Position numbers and translations under genes: made by a program. Of a stretch of 64,000 nt of DNA, positions 8,788-18,014 are shown piece after piece. The notes under the pieces were generated by a model. The model was not told the DNA's origin. It was given only the letters and a program-made list of their open reading frames with translations, and did not search any database. Position 1 is the stretch's first letter, and each line of letters starts with the position of its first letter. Source of the DNA: Olivibacter jilunii. GTDB lineage: Bacteria > Bacteroidota > Bacteroidia > Sphingobacteriales > Sphingobacteriaceae. The stretch is from assembly GCF_900607235.1 (NCBI RefSeq), contig NZ_LR027848.1:186001-250000 (forward strand), read 5' to 3'.

Positions 8788-11601
8788 TTAGTCTACTTTT
8801 GCTGCTTCTTTAGTTGTCTTTTTTACTTGTTTTTTTGCTTCTGTTCCTGCGCTGTCGTCGGCGAAGGCGCGACTGATCAACGACAGTTGTTGTGCATTGT
8901 GTTGTTTCGAATAACCGGTAGCCGTACTGCTGCTCTCTTTACGCGAGATTACGTCCAGCTCCACGCTTGTTTTGCGATATTTACGGCAAATGTGTGGCCA
9001 AGCGCCCATGTTTTCCGGTTCTTCTTGCACCCAGTAGAACTTGGTTGCATTCTTATATTTCTGGCGGATAGCGCGTATTTTATCAGTAGGTGTCGGATAA
9101 AGCTGCTCCACTCGTATGATAGCAACATCCTTCCGTTTATCATCTTGCTGTTTTTGCAGCAAATCGAAATAAACCTTCCCTGTGCAGAAAAGCACACGTT
9201 TTACATCGGCTGTTTTTACGTAACTATCATCGATAATCTCCTGAAATTGACCTTCAGTAAAATCTTTCAGCTTACTCACCACCTTCGGATGTCTCAACAG
9301 ACTCTTTGGTGTAAATACGATTAATGGTTTTCTGAAATCACGATGCAATTGACGTCTAAGTAAGTGGAAAAAGTTTGCGGGCGTTGTGCAATTGGCTACT
9401 TGAATGTTATTTTCAGCGCAAGCTTCCAAGAAACGTTCGATACGTCCTGAAGAGTGTTCAGGGCCTTGTCCTTCATAACCATGAGGCAATAACATCACCA
9501 ATCCGTTAGAACGCTTCCATTTTGTTTCAGCACTTACTAAGTATTGGTCAACGATGATCTGCGCTCCATTGAAAAAGTCGCCAAATTGAGCTTCCCAAAT
9601 AGTGAGGCATTGGGGGTTTGCCAAAGCATAACCATACTCAAAGCCTAGCACACCATATTCAGAAAGTAAGGAGTTATAAATATCGAACTTAACATCGCCC
9701 TTGTTAATCGCTTTTAAAGGAATATACTCCTCTTCCGAATCTTCCAGCGTAATCACTGCATGACGGTGCGAGAAAGTACCGCGTTCAACATCCTGTCCGG
9801 AAATACGAACTCGAGATCCCTCTGCTAATAACGTTCCATAGGCCATTAGCTCTCCCATCGCCCAGTCGTACGAATCTTCTTCAATCATATTATAACGTGC
9901 TTCGAACAACTTTGCAGTTTTGCTGAAGAATTTTTTATCCTTTGGAAGCAGCGTAATTAATTTGGCGATTTCGATGAATTTCTTTTTATCAACCGCTGTA
10001 TTGGCCGGCTTAAAGATATCTTCATACTTAGCAGGCTTTAATCCTTTCCAAGCGCCGGAAAACATTGGGTTGGACTCGCTCAGGTTTTCTGCCTCTTTCG
10101 ATTCATCCAAGCGTTGTTGTAATAAGGCTTTGAAATCTTTCTCCATCTCCTTCGCCAAGTTAGCATCCACGCTGCCTTGTTCCATTAGCTTTTTATTATA
10201 GATTTCGCGGGGATTTGGATGTGAAGCAATCGCCTTATATAATTTCGGTTGGGTAAATTTAGGCTCATCTGCCTCATTATGTCCATAACGGCGGTAACAT
10301 AACACGTCGATATAAACATCCGTATGGTAACGCTGGCGATATTCCACCGCCATATTGATTGCAAATATTAAGGCTTCCACATCATCACCGTTTACATGGA
10401 AGACAGGGGAAAGGGTCACCTTTGCTAAATCTGTACAATAAGTAGATGAGCGCGCATCTTTAAAATTGGTGGTAAAGCCGATTTGGTTATTGATGACCAG
10501 GTGAATGGTTCCTCCGGTAGAGTATCCATCTAATTTTGACATTTGCGCCACTTCGTATACAATACCTTGACCTGCAATTGCAGCATCACCATGAATTAAA
10601 ATAGGGGCAATTTTCAATTTATCCCCATCGTATTTCATATCGATTTTAGAACGCACCAAGCCTTCTACCACTGGATTGACAGTTTCCAAATGGGAAGGAT
10701 TTGGACATAAACTTAAATGGACGTCCTTGCCGGTATTTGTTTTGATATCCGTTGAGAAACCCAGGTGATATTTTACATCTCCTCCGAAATCGGGTTCATC
10801 ACCCTGTGCAGCATAGGTTTTTCCTTCAAACTCAGAGAAAATATCTTTGTAGGTTTTTCCCATGATATTGGCCAGTACATTGAGTCGACCGCGGTGCGCC
10901 ATACCAATCACGAATTCCTGAATACCAAGATCAGCACCTTTCTCAATGATAGAATCCAGCGCCGGAATGACCGTTTCAGCTCCTTCCAGCGAAAACCGTT
11001 TCTGCCCCAAAAATTTGGTGCCTAAAAAGTTTTCAAAAACTACGGCTTCATTCAGTTTCTGAAGAATTCTTTTTTTCTTTTCAATAGGAAAATTTGGCTG
11101 GTTGCGTGTACTTTCCATATACTCTGTCAACCACTTCACTTTTTCAGGATGCCGAATATAGGTGAATTCAGCGCCGATCGATTGACAATAAGTTTCTTCG
11201 ATAAGCTGACGAATGTCGCGTAATTTAGCCGGACCTAAGCCAACTTCTACTCCGGCATTAAAAACGGTGTCCATATCCGCTTCCGATAAGCCGAAGGTTT
11301 CCAGCTCCTTTCCCGGATAATACGGTCTCCGTTCACGAACGGGGTTAGTTTTTGTAAACAAGTGTCCACGGTCACGGTAACCGTGAATCATATTTAATAC
11401 CCTTATTTCTTTCAGAGAATGCTCAGAAACGTCGCCGCCTTCCACCGGTTGCCCATGGCCTCCCGCCTGCTCTCCGAATTCAAATCCTTCAAAAAATTTC
11501 TGCCATCCAAAATCGACCGAATCGGGGTCTTCCTTATACGCTTTGTAGAGCGATTCTACGTAACTTGAGTCTGCGTTACTAAGATATGAAAGTCTGTCCA
11601 T
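8788..11601 (-). CDS. sucA: 2-oxoglutarate dehydrogenase E1
   Basis: The 937-aa thiamine-diphosphate enzyme decarboxylates 2-oxoglutarate and reductively succinylates the E2 lipoyl arm. It begins with the short helical segment typical of E1o (SYVESLYKAYKEDPDSVDFGWQ). The GMAHRGRLNVLAN and YRRYGHNEADEPKFTQP motifs belong to the ThDP/dehydrogenase domains, and the C-terminal transketolase-like domain includes the PHGYEGQGPEHSSGRIERFLE motif. Length is normal. It is the first gene of the sucA-sucB operon; a promoter-like element and an inverted repeat lie directly upstream. Confidence 0.97.
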   Translation of the reverse strand: MDRLSYLSNADSSYVESLYKAYKEDPDSVDFGWQKFFEGFEFGEQAGGHGQPVEGGDVSEHSLKEIRVLNMIHGYRDRGHLFTKTNPVRERRPYYPGKELETFGLSEADMDTVFNAGVEVGLGPAKLRDIRQLIEETYCQSIGAEFTYIRHPEKVKWLTEYMESTRNQPNFPIEKKKRILQKLNEAVVFENFLGTKFLGQKRFSLEGAETVIPALDSIIEKGADLGIQEFVIGMAHRGRLNVLANIMGKTYKDIFSEFEGKTYAAQGDEPDFGGDVKYHLGFSTDIKTNTGKDVHLSLCPNPSHLETVNPVVEGLVRSKIDMKYDGDKLKIAPILIHGDAAIAGQGIVYEVAQMSKLDGYSTGGTIHLVINNQIGFTTNFKDARSSTYCTDLAKVTLSPVFHVNGDDVEALIFAINMAVEYRQRYHTDVYIDVLCYRRYGHNEADEPKFTQPKLYKAIASHPNPREIYNKKLMEQGSVDANLAKEMEKDFKALLQQRLDESKEAENLSESNPMFSGAWKGLKPAKYEDIFKPANTAVDKKKFIEIAKLITLLPKDKKFFSKTAKLFEARYNMIEEDSYDWAMGELMAYGTLLAEGSRVRISGQDVERGTFSHRHAVITLEDSEEEYIPLKAINKGDVKFDIYNSLLSEYGVLGFEYGYALANPQCLTIWEAQFGDFFNGAQIIVDQYLVSAETKWKRSNGLVMLLPHGYEGQGPEHSSGRIERFLEACAENNIQVANCTTPANFFHLLRRQLHRDFRKPLIVFTPKSLLRHPKVVSKLKDFTEGQFQEIIDDSYVKTADVKRVLFCTGKVYFDLLQKQQDDKRKDVAIIRVEQLYPTPTDKIRAIRQKYKNATKFYWVQEEPENMGAWPHICRKYRKTSVELDVISRKESSSTATGYSKQHNAQQLSLISRAFADDSAGTEAKKQVKKTTKEAAKVD

Positions 11602-11617
11602 TTACTTTATAATACGA

Positions 11618-11687
11618 TGTGCTGACAAAGTTATAAAATATCTGACGGAATGCACATTAAATCAAATTTAATTATAACGTCAGCACA
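11618..11687. promoter_or_regulatory. sucA promoter region with inverted repeat
   Basis: The minus strand reads TAACTTTG at 11626-11633, a -7 match about 25 bp before the sucA ATG. It overlaps the left arm of an inverted repeat: TGTGCTGAC at 11618-11626 plus GTTATAA at 11630-11636 mirror 11672-11687 exactly except for a 3-nt insertion. The overlap of repeat arm and -7 element suggests an operator for a dimeric regulator; this is inference. Confidence 0.5.
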
Positions 11688-11754
11688 AAAATTTGCTTGA
11701 TAGTTACCGCACGGTGACGCACATTTTTTCTCAACAAGTTAAGCATGGAAATGT

Positions 11755-13059
11755 TTAGCTCGAATAAGACAATTGGGGGGTCCCCCAGCGTTTGACATAT
11801 TCGCCTTGGGCGTCTAGTAAATTTTGCAACTTCTTGATATCGCGAATACCATTATCCTTGGTACTGCTGCCAACACCGGCAATATGTGCCCAATTGCCAT
11901 AATTGGAGGCAGGGTTGTAATCAACCAGTTTGTCTTCAAAATAGGCAGCACCTAGCAGGTGGCTGATATTTAAGTTGCTTACGAGGTAATGTGCTACCAG
12001 CATCCGGGCAGTATGGGATATAAAACCTATTGTATTCAGCTGGTGCATGGCGGCATCGACGAAGGGATCGCCCGTCTCTCCTCGCTTCCACCGGTCGAAT
12101 AAAGCGTCCCCCACCAGTTCATAAGCGGGTATTTCATTAGAGAAACCTTGCTGTAAAAAGAACTTGTTACCATGCTTTTTAAACATGAAGCGAAAGTAAT
12201 CGCGCCACAACAAGCCGGTAATAATAGCTGCTGCTTGTTTTTTCGGCAGGCTTTTATCCTCATATTTTTTCACCGCATGATACACGGTATGCACCGACAA
12301 ACATCCCATTGCTATCCAAGGCGACAAGACGGTTCCTTCTTCAGAACCAAAAGAGCCTGTCAATGATGCCGTATCAGCACCTGCCAATAAAGTCTCCAGA
12401 CGCCTCAATCCCTCAGTTTCTCCGCCTTTAAAAGGCGATTGATCTGCTATTCCGATTAGATCAGCCGAAAAGCCGAGCGATGCCAAGGAAGGAATCTCGC
12501 TCGCTTCCAAATTATCGGGAACCTCAATTTTCACCGGCGTTTCTACCGAAGGTCGGATAGTTGTTTCCCGTTCTATTTTCTTTCTGAAGGTTGCAAAAGC
12601 ATCGGGAATATCTTTAATTGGAAAGGGTAAATCTTCTTTATGATATAACGTGTGTCCTATAAAATGGCGTAGATTAAGTCGCTTCTTCCACAACGCTTCC
12701 TCTACAAGTGTCGAGATATGCGTTTCTTCCTTGGCAACCTCGCGATGGTGATATACTTCCTTTACCTGATATCGCTCTGCCAATGTTGGCAATATTTCCT
12801 CAGGATAACCGGAAACGACTAATAAGTCGGCACCCAATGAACGCAGGGAAAGTCGGAGGTCCTGTACACTTTCCAAGATAAATTTTGCACGAATAACACC
12901 GGTTTTATGCATTCCATTTTTTAAAGGAGTAAATTGACGGGGGTCAAAAACATATACCGGCACCACCCTGTCTGCCTTAGCAAGCGCCTGCCATAATATT
13001 TCATTATCACGCACGCGTAAGTCATTTCTAAACCAAACAAGGATTGTATCTTTATTCAT
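11755..13059 (-). CDS. Cryptochrome DASH
   Basis: The 434-aa photolyase/cryptochrome protein starts with LVWFRNDLRVRDNEIL, followed by an antenna (photolyase) domain to about residue 130. The FAD-binding helical domain follows, with LLWRDYFRFMFKKHG and DAAMHQLNTIGFISHTARM. The DASH-like segment DYNPASNYGNWAHIAGVGSS replaces the QWAAG motif of CPD photolyases. Cry-DASH proteins repair CPDs in single-stranded DNA and may signal blue light. It is divergent from the photolyase operon at 13275-16388, so the two light-related transcription units share one intergenic region. Confidence 0.9.
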   Translation of the reverse strand: MNKDTILVWFRNDLRVRDNEILWQALAKADRVVPVYVFDPRQFTPLKNGMHKTGVIRAKFILESVQDLRLSLRSLGADLLVVSGYPEEILPTLAERYQVKEVYHHREVAKEETHISTLVEEALWKKRLNLRHFIGHTLYHKEDLPFPIKDIPDAFATFRKKIERETTIRPSVETPVKIEVPDNLEASEIPSLASLGFSADLIGIADQSPFKGGETEGLRRLETLLAGADTASLTGSFGSEEGTVLSPWIAMGCLSVHTVYHAVKKYEDKSLPKKQAAAIITGLLWRDYFRFMFKKHGNKFFLQQGFSNEIPAYELVGDALFDRWKRGETGDPFVDAAMHQLNTIGFISHTARMLVAHYLVSNLNISHLLGAAYFEDKLVDYNPASNYGNWAHIAGVGSSTKDNGIRDIKKLQNLLDAQGEYVKRWGTPQLSYSS

Positions 13060-13084
13060 TCTTAATATAGGAAACTTTTAATCT

Positions 13085-13117
13085 CAAATATACTGGTTTT
13101 TAAATTCATAAAACAAA
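13085..13117 (-). promoter_or_regulatory. Promoter of the cry-DASH gene
   Basis: On the minus strand TTTG (13117-13114) and TATATTTG (13092-13085) are separated by 21 bp, a full match to the Bacteroidota consensus. The -7 element ends 26 bp before the ATG. Confidence 0.65.
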
Positions 13118-13143
13118 AATAGCGGGATTCTCCGCAAGCTTTT

Positions 13144-13183
13144 ACACCGCGTTAACAAACCTTGTTTAAACATGGTGTTTTTT
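13144..13183 (+). terminator. Terminator-like hairpin in the divergent light-gene region
   Basis: Outer arms ACACC (13144-13148) and GGTGT (13174-13178) enclose a partly paired GTTAACAA / TTGTTTAAAC stem. It is followed by six T on the plus strand. No plus-strand gene lies upstream, so if real it would be an attenuator or the end of a short leader RNA before the gene at 13275. Confidence 0.4.
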
Positions 13184-13274
13184 AATGCTTTCCTTATGAA
13201 ATACTTATTTCATTTTAAACTAAACAGAAAGAACGATATAATTGTAGTTATAAACGTGACATAGGCCTTGCGAA

Positions 13275-14141
13275 ATGAATATACTAATTACCGGACTGAA
13301 CAATTATTTGGGGAAGCGATTGGCGTGGCATCTTGCCGATGAAGGGTACCAAACATCTTGCTTGGTGCGGAATGAGAAGCATTTCTTGGAAACGACGGAA
13401 GAGCATCCGAATGTATCCGTTATACGTGGAGACCTAGTACGCGAACGTTATACACCGACGATTGCGGAACAGATAGATGTGGCCATTTACCTCAGTCAGG
13501 ATTCTGCCGAATGGAGCGAGCAATACAAAAACCTCGAGCTTCTCTCGTTGATCAACTTTATTAAGCAAGCGAGAAAAAGCAATAGCCAACAACTTGTTTA
13601 TATTACGCGTTTGCGTACACCTTTTATAAAAGAAGTGCAACAGATTTTGACGGATAGTTATATTTCTTATACCATTGTTAGGATCAGCAATATTATCGGA
13701 AAAGAGTCTATCTTGATGGAAATGATGAAAAAGGTGTCGTCGCGCTTCATTATCTTTGCCAATCAGCGTTTGGTAAAAATGCGTGCGCAGCCGATTGCTC
13801 TGCAGGATTTGTTAACTTATCTAAGCTTTATCGTGCTTAATCCTGCCGCCTTTAATCAAAGCTTCGACATTGGTGGGCCCGACGTTCTGAGTTATAAAGA
13901 GATGCTGAAGGCTTACATGAAGCAGATACATATCAATAGGCCGATTGTTTCAGTACCAAGCTTTAATAACCGTCTGTCCGCTTTTTTTATCAGTCTCACG
14001 ACAGGTGTAAGCGTATCCACAGCGCGCGCCTTCGGCGAGAATATTACGCAAGATTTATTGTGCGAAAACAATCACATCCGTGATTTGTTTCCTCATGAAT
14101 GCCTGACATTTGAACAAGCGCTCAAAGCGGCGCTTGCTTAA
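13275..14141 (+). CDS. NAD(P)-binding SDR-like protein
   Basis: The 288-aa atypical short-chain dehydrogenase (NmrA/YbjT-like) starts directly with a Rossmann motif, MNILITGLNNYLGKRLAWHL; the usual GxxGxxG is reduced to GLNNYLG. VIRGDLVRE is the adenine-ribose-side acidic segment. The Tyr-x3-Lys catalytic motif is not obvious, so it may be a binding protein or non-classical reductase. It is first in a tight operon with a TIGR01777 epimerase (17-bp gap) and a photolyase. Such SDRs often accompany photolyase genes; their part in light responses is not known to me. Confidence 0.8.
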   Translation: MNILITGLNNYLGKRLAWHLADEGYQTSCLVRNEKHFLETTEEHPNVSVIRGDLVRERYTPTIAEQIDVAIYLSQDSAEWSEQYKNLELLSLINFIKQARKSNSQQLVYITRLRTPFIKEVQQILTDSYISYTIVRISNIIGKESILMEMMKKVSSRFIIFANQRLVKMRAQPIALQDLLTYLSFIVLNPAAFNQSFDIGGPDVLSYKEMLKAYMKQIHINRPIVSVPSFNNRLSAFFISLTTGVSVSTARAFGENITQDLLCENNHIRDLFPHECLTFEQALKAALA

Positions 14142-14158
14142 AGTTTAATACCGTACAC

Positions 14159-15082
14159 ATGAAGAGAATATTAATCACCGGGGCCTCGGGTATGGTCGGT
14201 GAGCACCTAACAGCAGCACTTACGAAAAAGGGGTACATCGTTCACGCCCTCGTACGCAAGCCACAACGGGATAGCGAACAGGTAAAATACTTTACCTGGA
14301 ATGTGGAGGAGGGTATAATAGACAAGACTTGTATAGAAGAGGTGGATGCGATTGTTCATCTCGCCGGTGAAAATATTGGAAAAAGACCGTGGAGTAAAAA
14401 TGTACGAACGAAGATCCTAAAAAGCCGCACCGATAGTATCGGACTTATTTATAAATTATTATCAACCGGTAATCACCAGGTAAAGCAGGTGGTATCGGCT
14501 TCCGGAACGGGCTATTACGGCAATAAACGGGACGAATTATTGAGTGAAGACCGTGTTCCCGCGGACGACTTCCTGGGTCAGACTTGTTTTGCCTGGGAGA
14601 TGGCCGTAGCAAAAGGTCGGTCGCTCGGGCTTCGTACGGTTTCTTTGAGGTGTGGTGTGGTGTTCGCCAAAGAAGGCGGTGCCTTATCCAAAATAGCTGC
14701 ACCTATTAAACTTGGACTTGGGGCTACTTTAGGAAGCGGAAAACAATATATTCCTTGGATCCATATCCAGGATGCCGTTAATATGTATATCTACGCTTTG
14801 GAGCACCCGGGATTACAGGGAGTCTACAACATGGTAGCTCCGGAACCTGTCACCAATAAACAATTAAATCAACAGATTGCAAAGATTTTAGGTAAACCGC
14901 TGTGGCTGCCGCCTGTCCCTGCTTTCGTCCTGAAATCCATTATGGGTAAAATGAGTGAGTTACTATTGGATAGTGCAAAAGTATCGCCCGACAAAATACT
15001 TAACGCTGGCTTTCGGTTTACCTATCCCACCATAGAAACTGCTTTAAAACATATTTTTGAAAGAGAAAAGAGGGATGAGTAG
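14159..15082 (+). CDS. TIGR01777 family epimerase (SDR39U1-like)
   Basis: The 307-aa atypical SDR has the NAD(P) motif GASGMVG near residue 8, the family-typical VDAIVHLAGENIGKRPWSK at about 60-80, SASGTGYYGN with the active-site Tyr, and a C-terminal DUF1731 tail (LLDSAKVSPDKILNAGFRF). Substrate is unknown in the family. The stop codon overlaps the photolyase start by 8 bp (ATGAGTAG), which indicates translational coupling in the operon. Confidence 0.9.
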   Translation: MKRILITGASGMVGEHLTAALTKKGYIVHALVRKPQRDSEQVKYFTWNVEEGIIDKTCIEEVDAIVHLAGENIGKRPWSKNVRTKILKSRTDSIGLIYKLLSTGNHQVKQVVSASGTGYYGNKRDELLSEDRVPADDFLGQTCFAWEMAVAKGRSLGLRTVSLRCGVVFAKEGGALSKIAAPIKLGLGATLGSGKQYIPWIHIQDAVNMYIYALEHPGLQGVYNMVAPEPVTNKQLNQQIAKILGKPLWLPPVPAFVLKSIMGKMSELLLDSAKVSPDKILNAGFRFTYPTIETALKHIFEREKRDE

Positions 15083-16388
15083 GAAAGAGCGCCCCTGTAT
15101 ATTCTGGTTCAGACGTGATCTACGCCTACAGGATAATCATGCGCTGTATGAGGCGTTGCGTAGCTGATACAAAGTCCAACCCGTATTCATTTTTGACACT
15201 GCGATATTGTCGAAGTTGGAAGATCACGATGATGCCCGAGTTTCATTTATCCATCGTGAGCTGAGAGCCATAAACAAACAGCTGGAACAACAAGGCTCCG
15301 GCATCGCCTTTTACCATGATGAACCAAATAAAGCTTGGGAAGAAATTGTAAAAAAATTCGATCCCATAGCGGTATATTTTAATCATGATTATGAACCTTA
15401 TGCGCGAAAGCGAGATAAAGAAATAAGTGATTTTCTTAGGCAATACCATATTGCCGTTTATACCTTTAAAGATCAGGTCATTTTTGAAAAGGAAGAAGTC
15501 CTGAAGAGTAATGGCGAACCTTATACCGTATTTACCCCTTATAGAAATTGTTGGCTCGCTCAATTAGGTGAATCCCATCTTAAAAATTATCCAAGTGAGC
15601 GTCACTTAGCGGCACTCCGATCTCATTGGCAAACGATTCCCACACTAAAAGAGCTAGGATTTGTTGCTACCAAACAAACTTTTCCGAGTAAAAGCTATAA
15701 GACGGTTATAGGCGATTATCACCATACACGCGATATCCCTGCGGACGAAAAAGGCACAAGCCATTTGAGTGTACACCTCCGTTTTGGGACGGTCAGTATT
15801 CGTTCACTGATAAAGGATGCACGACAAGCGAGCGAAAAAACATGGCTAAATGAGCTGATCTGGCGCGAGTTCTATATGATGATTTTATGGCACTTTCCTG
15901 AAACAGTTAACAAGGCCTTTAAATCTGCTTACGACCGAATTCATTGGCGTAATAATGAAAGCGAATTTGACGCGTGGTGCCAAGGGAAAACCGGTTATCC
16001 GCTGGTAGATGCCGGTATGCGGCAATTGAATGAGACGGGCTTTATGCATAATCGAGTACGGATGGTGGTGGCTAGTTTTTTGTGTAAACATTTGCTGATC
16101 GACTGGCGATGGGGAGAAGCCTATTTTGCGCGAAAATTACAGGATTATGAACAAAGCAGTAATGTAGGAAACTGGCAGTGGGCTGCCGGATCAGGCAACG
16201 ATGCGGCTCCTTATTTTAGGGTATTTAATCCGGAGATACAATTAAAAAAATTTGACCCCAAGCTCGTTTATGCAAAACGCTGGATTCCCGAATTGGATGA
16301 CCCCTTTCGCTATCCTAGCCCCATTATAGAACATAAAAAAGCCCGCGAGCGGGCTTTGGAGGTGTATAAAAGTGCTTTGAAGGATTAG
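15075..16388 (+). pseudogene. phrB: CPD photolyase interrupted by in-frame TGA at codon 31
   Basis: Translation from the ATG at 15075 gives the normal photolyase N-terminus (RPCIFWFRRDLRLQDNHAL), then TGA at 15165-15167. The same frame continues at once with YKVQPVFIFDTAIL and stays open to 16388, about 437 codons in all. The rest looks intact: ELIWREFYMMILWHFP, DAGMRQLNETGFMHNRVRM and NVGNWQWAAGSGNDAAPYFR are the FAD and substrate motifs of class I CPD photolyase. A TTG at 15207 could restart translation but would lose the first beta strand of the antenna domain. One base change (for example GGA to TGA), readthrough or a sequence error would each explain it. Confidence 0.85.
16337..16362 (-). 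terminator. Terminator of the FKBP genes inside the photolyase coding end
   Basis: A perfect 9-bp stem (16338-16346 with 16349-16357) with a 2-nt spacer is followed on the minus strand by TTTTTT. It lies within the last 17 codons of the convergent photolyase frame. Confidence 0.75.
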
Positions 16389-17338
16389 TCATCGTTCTCT
16401 GTCTTCCGCACAGAAATTTCGAAGTCCAACGCCGAAAATGGTGCTATCGAAGACGATCCGGAATATCCGTACGCTTGCGTTGAAGGTGTAAGAAAACGGA
16501 CCGTTCCTCCCTGATTTATTTTGGGAAGAACTTCCTTCCAAGCATTAACTGTATTAGATATTAAGACTGTCGCAGAGTCTGCACTTTGAAATTCGGTACC
16601 GTTCATTAAATGCAATTTATATGAGCAAGTAATTGTCGAATCAACCGTAATTGGATTACCGTCACCCTGCTCAGTAATTTGATAATATATTCCAGTCTCG
16701 GTTTTTGTAAAATCGGCAGTATCTAGTCCTGCAGCCTGCATTCTCTTTCGTATGGACAAGTCCTCATAAGCCGGCATACTCGCACTATCAATGACCCGAA
16801 TCACATAATCCATCGAAGCATTGGAAGGTATCCCCAAATCGGTGTTTCCATTTCGACCGTAAGGCAATAAGCGTGACGGGATAAGCACCCGGATTTGACC
16901 ATCCGTCTTCTTCAACATGCTTCGGATAGCCATTTTTAAGCCTTCTTCTCGTTCAATTTGCTGCTGATAGGCAGGGCTCGTGGAAATCGCGGTGCCCTGC
17001 GGAGCGGCCCCCAAGAAATAGCCCAAATAATCAAAATAACGACTGGCGGAAGCAAAGGTATCGGTTACGCTATAAACACCATCCAATGAGCGCACGGTAT
17101 AGACCAAGGCGTACCGACCGGTATAGTCGATATCATTCCCCTTTCCCTCTTCCAATATTTGATAATACATACCGCTATTGCCAAGCGGTTGAACCGTTAA
17201 GTTGTTAGCCCGTATATAGGAATCAATACTGACCGCATCAAGTTCTTCGATGCTTTGGTACTCCTGTTTCTTACAGGCTGCGAAAAGGCTCATGCCCAAT
17301 AAACTTAATAAGGATATTCTTTTGATAGAAAGGTTCAT
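16385..17338 (-). CDS. FKBP-type peptidyl-prolyl isomerase lipoprotein, two domains
   Basis: The 317-aa lipoprotein has a signal with FAAC (Cys22). It holds two FKBP-like modules. The first (about 45-190) has SGMYYQILEEGKG and VLIPSRLLPYGRNGN. The second (about 200-315) has TGIYYQITEQGDG, VRFLTPSTQAYGYSG and IAPFSALDFEISV. It should act as a prolyl isomerase or chaperone in the periplasm or on the outer membrane. The second module is nearer the canonical pattern. Its stop overlaps the photolyase stop by 4 bp (convergent). It lies 36 bp downstream of another FKBP lipoprotein, so the pair forms an operon. Confidence 0.88.
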   Translation of the reverse strand: MNLSIKRISLLSLLGMSLFAACKKQEYQSIEELDAVSIDSYIRANNLTVQPLGNSGMYYQILEEGKGNDIDYTGRYALVYTVRSLDGVYSVTDTFASASRYFDYLGYFLGAAPQGTAISTSPAYQQQIEREEGLKMAIRSMLKKTDGQIRVLIPSRLLPYGRNGNTDLGIPSNASMDYVIRVIDSASMPAYEDLSIRKRMQAAGLDTADFTKTETGIYYQITEQGDGNPITVDSTITCSYKLHLMNGTEFQSADSATVLISNTVNAWKEVLPKINQGGTVRFLTPSTQAYGYSGSSSIAPFSALDFEISVRKTENDD

Positions 17339-17374
17339 TTATACTTTATCTCTTGTCTCTAAATTATGTGAAAA

Positions 17375-17992
17375 TCAATTCTTACGCATTGTTTTGGGTT
17401 TGTCGGCATCGGTGATATCCAAGACTTCCAGTTCATAGTCAAGTGGCGAATTTTCCTTGACAATACCATAGGGACGGTCTTGATAGCCATATACGGAAGG
17501 TGTGATGATTCTTATTTTAGCACCGATACGTAAACCACCTTCCAATAATCCGCCAACACTTTTTGGATAAAAGGCAATTTTCCAAGCCAAAATCCGCCCG
17601 GTATCGGTTTCGGAAGTTAGCAACGGTTTATAAGGAATGGAATCCAAGCTTGTGTTTTCTTCAAAGACCGTGCTATCCAACATACGTGCTGTATATTTTA
17701 CCCGGATCAGTTTATTTTTCAGCTGCTCTTTGTTTGTTGCCGAATCGATCGTCAGATAATCGACAGCCGTAGTCCCCGAATCGCTCAAGACATACCAAAT
17801 ACCGGTCTCCTGATGAAGCTTGGCCGAATCGGACAAGCCATGTGCCGTAATATAAGAAGCAATCATAGGCGCTTCTCGCTCCAACACCAGCTGTTGATCA
17901 TAGACATAGACTTCCTCCTTATCGCATGAAACTGCCATAAGCCCCATTATAATAAAGAAAATGAGGGTGTAGAGTCTGCCCATAAAATTCAA
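17375..17992 (-). CDS. FKBP-type peptidyl-prolyl isomerase lipoprotein
   Basis: The 205-aa lipoprotein (MAVSC, Cys23) has one FKBP domain at about 60-195, including TGIWYVLSDSG, IRVKYTARMLDSTVFEEN and IITPSVYGYQDRPYG, with the family-typical NSPLDYELEVLDI ending. It is the first gene of a two-gene operon with the larger FKBP lipoprotein. Sequence similarity between the two suggests a local duplication. A TAACTTTG element lies at 18007-18014. Confidence 0.88.
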   Translation of the reverse strand: MNFMGRLYTLIFFIIMGLMAVSCDKEEVYVYDQQLVLEREAPMIASYITAHGLSDSAKLHQETGIWYVLSDSGTTAVDYLTIDSATNKEQLKNKLIRVKYTARMLDSTVFEENTSLDSIPYKPLLTSETDTGRILAWKIAFYPKSVGGLLEGGLRIGAKIRIITPSVYGYQDRPYGIVKENSPLDYELEVLDITDADKPKTMRKN

Positions 17993-18006
17993 TACAATGC
18001 TATTTG

Positions 18007-18014
18007 CAAAGTTA
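18007..18014 (-). promoter_or_regulatory. -7 element of the FKBP operon
   Basis: The minus strand reads TAACTTTG 15 bp before the ATG. No -33 TTG was found at the right distance. Confidence 0.45.

Noticed and set aside
8785-9324. 179-codon plus-strand frame opposite sucA
   Set aside because: It lies completely within the sucA coding sequence and encodes a Cys/Phe-rich low-quality protein; a shadow frame.
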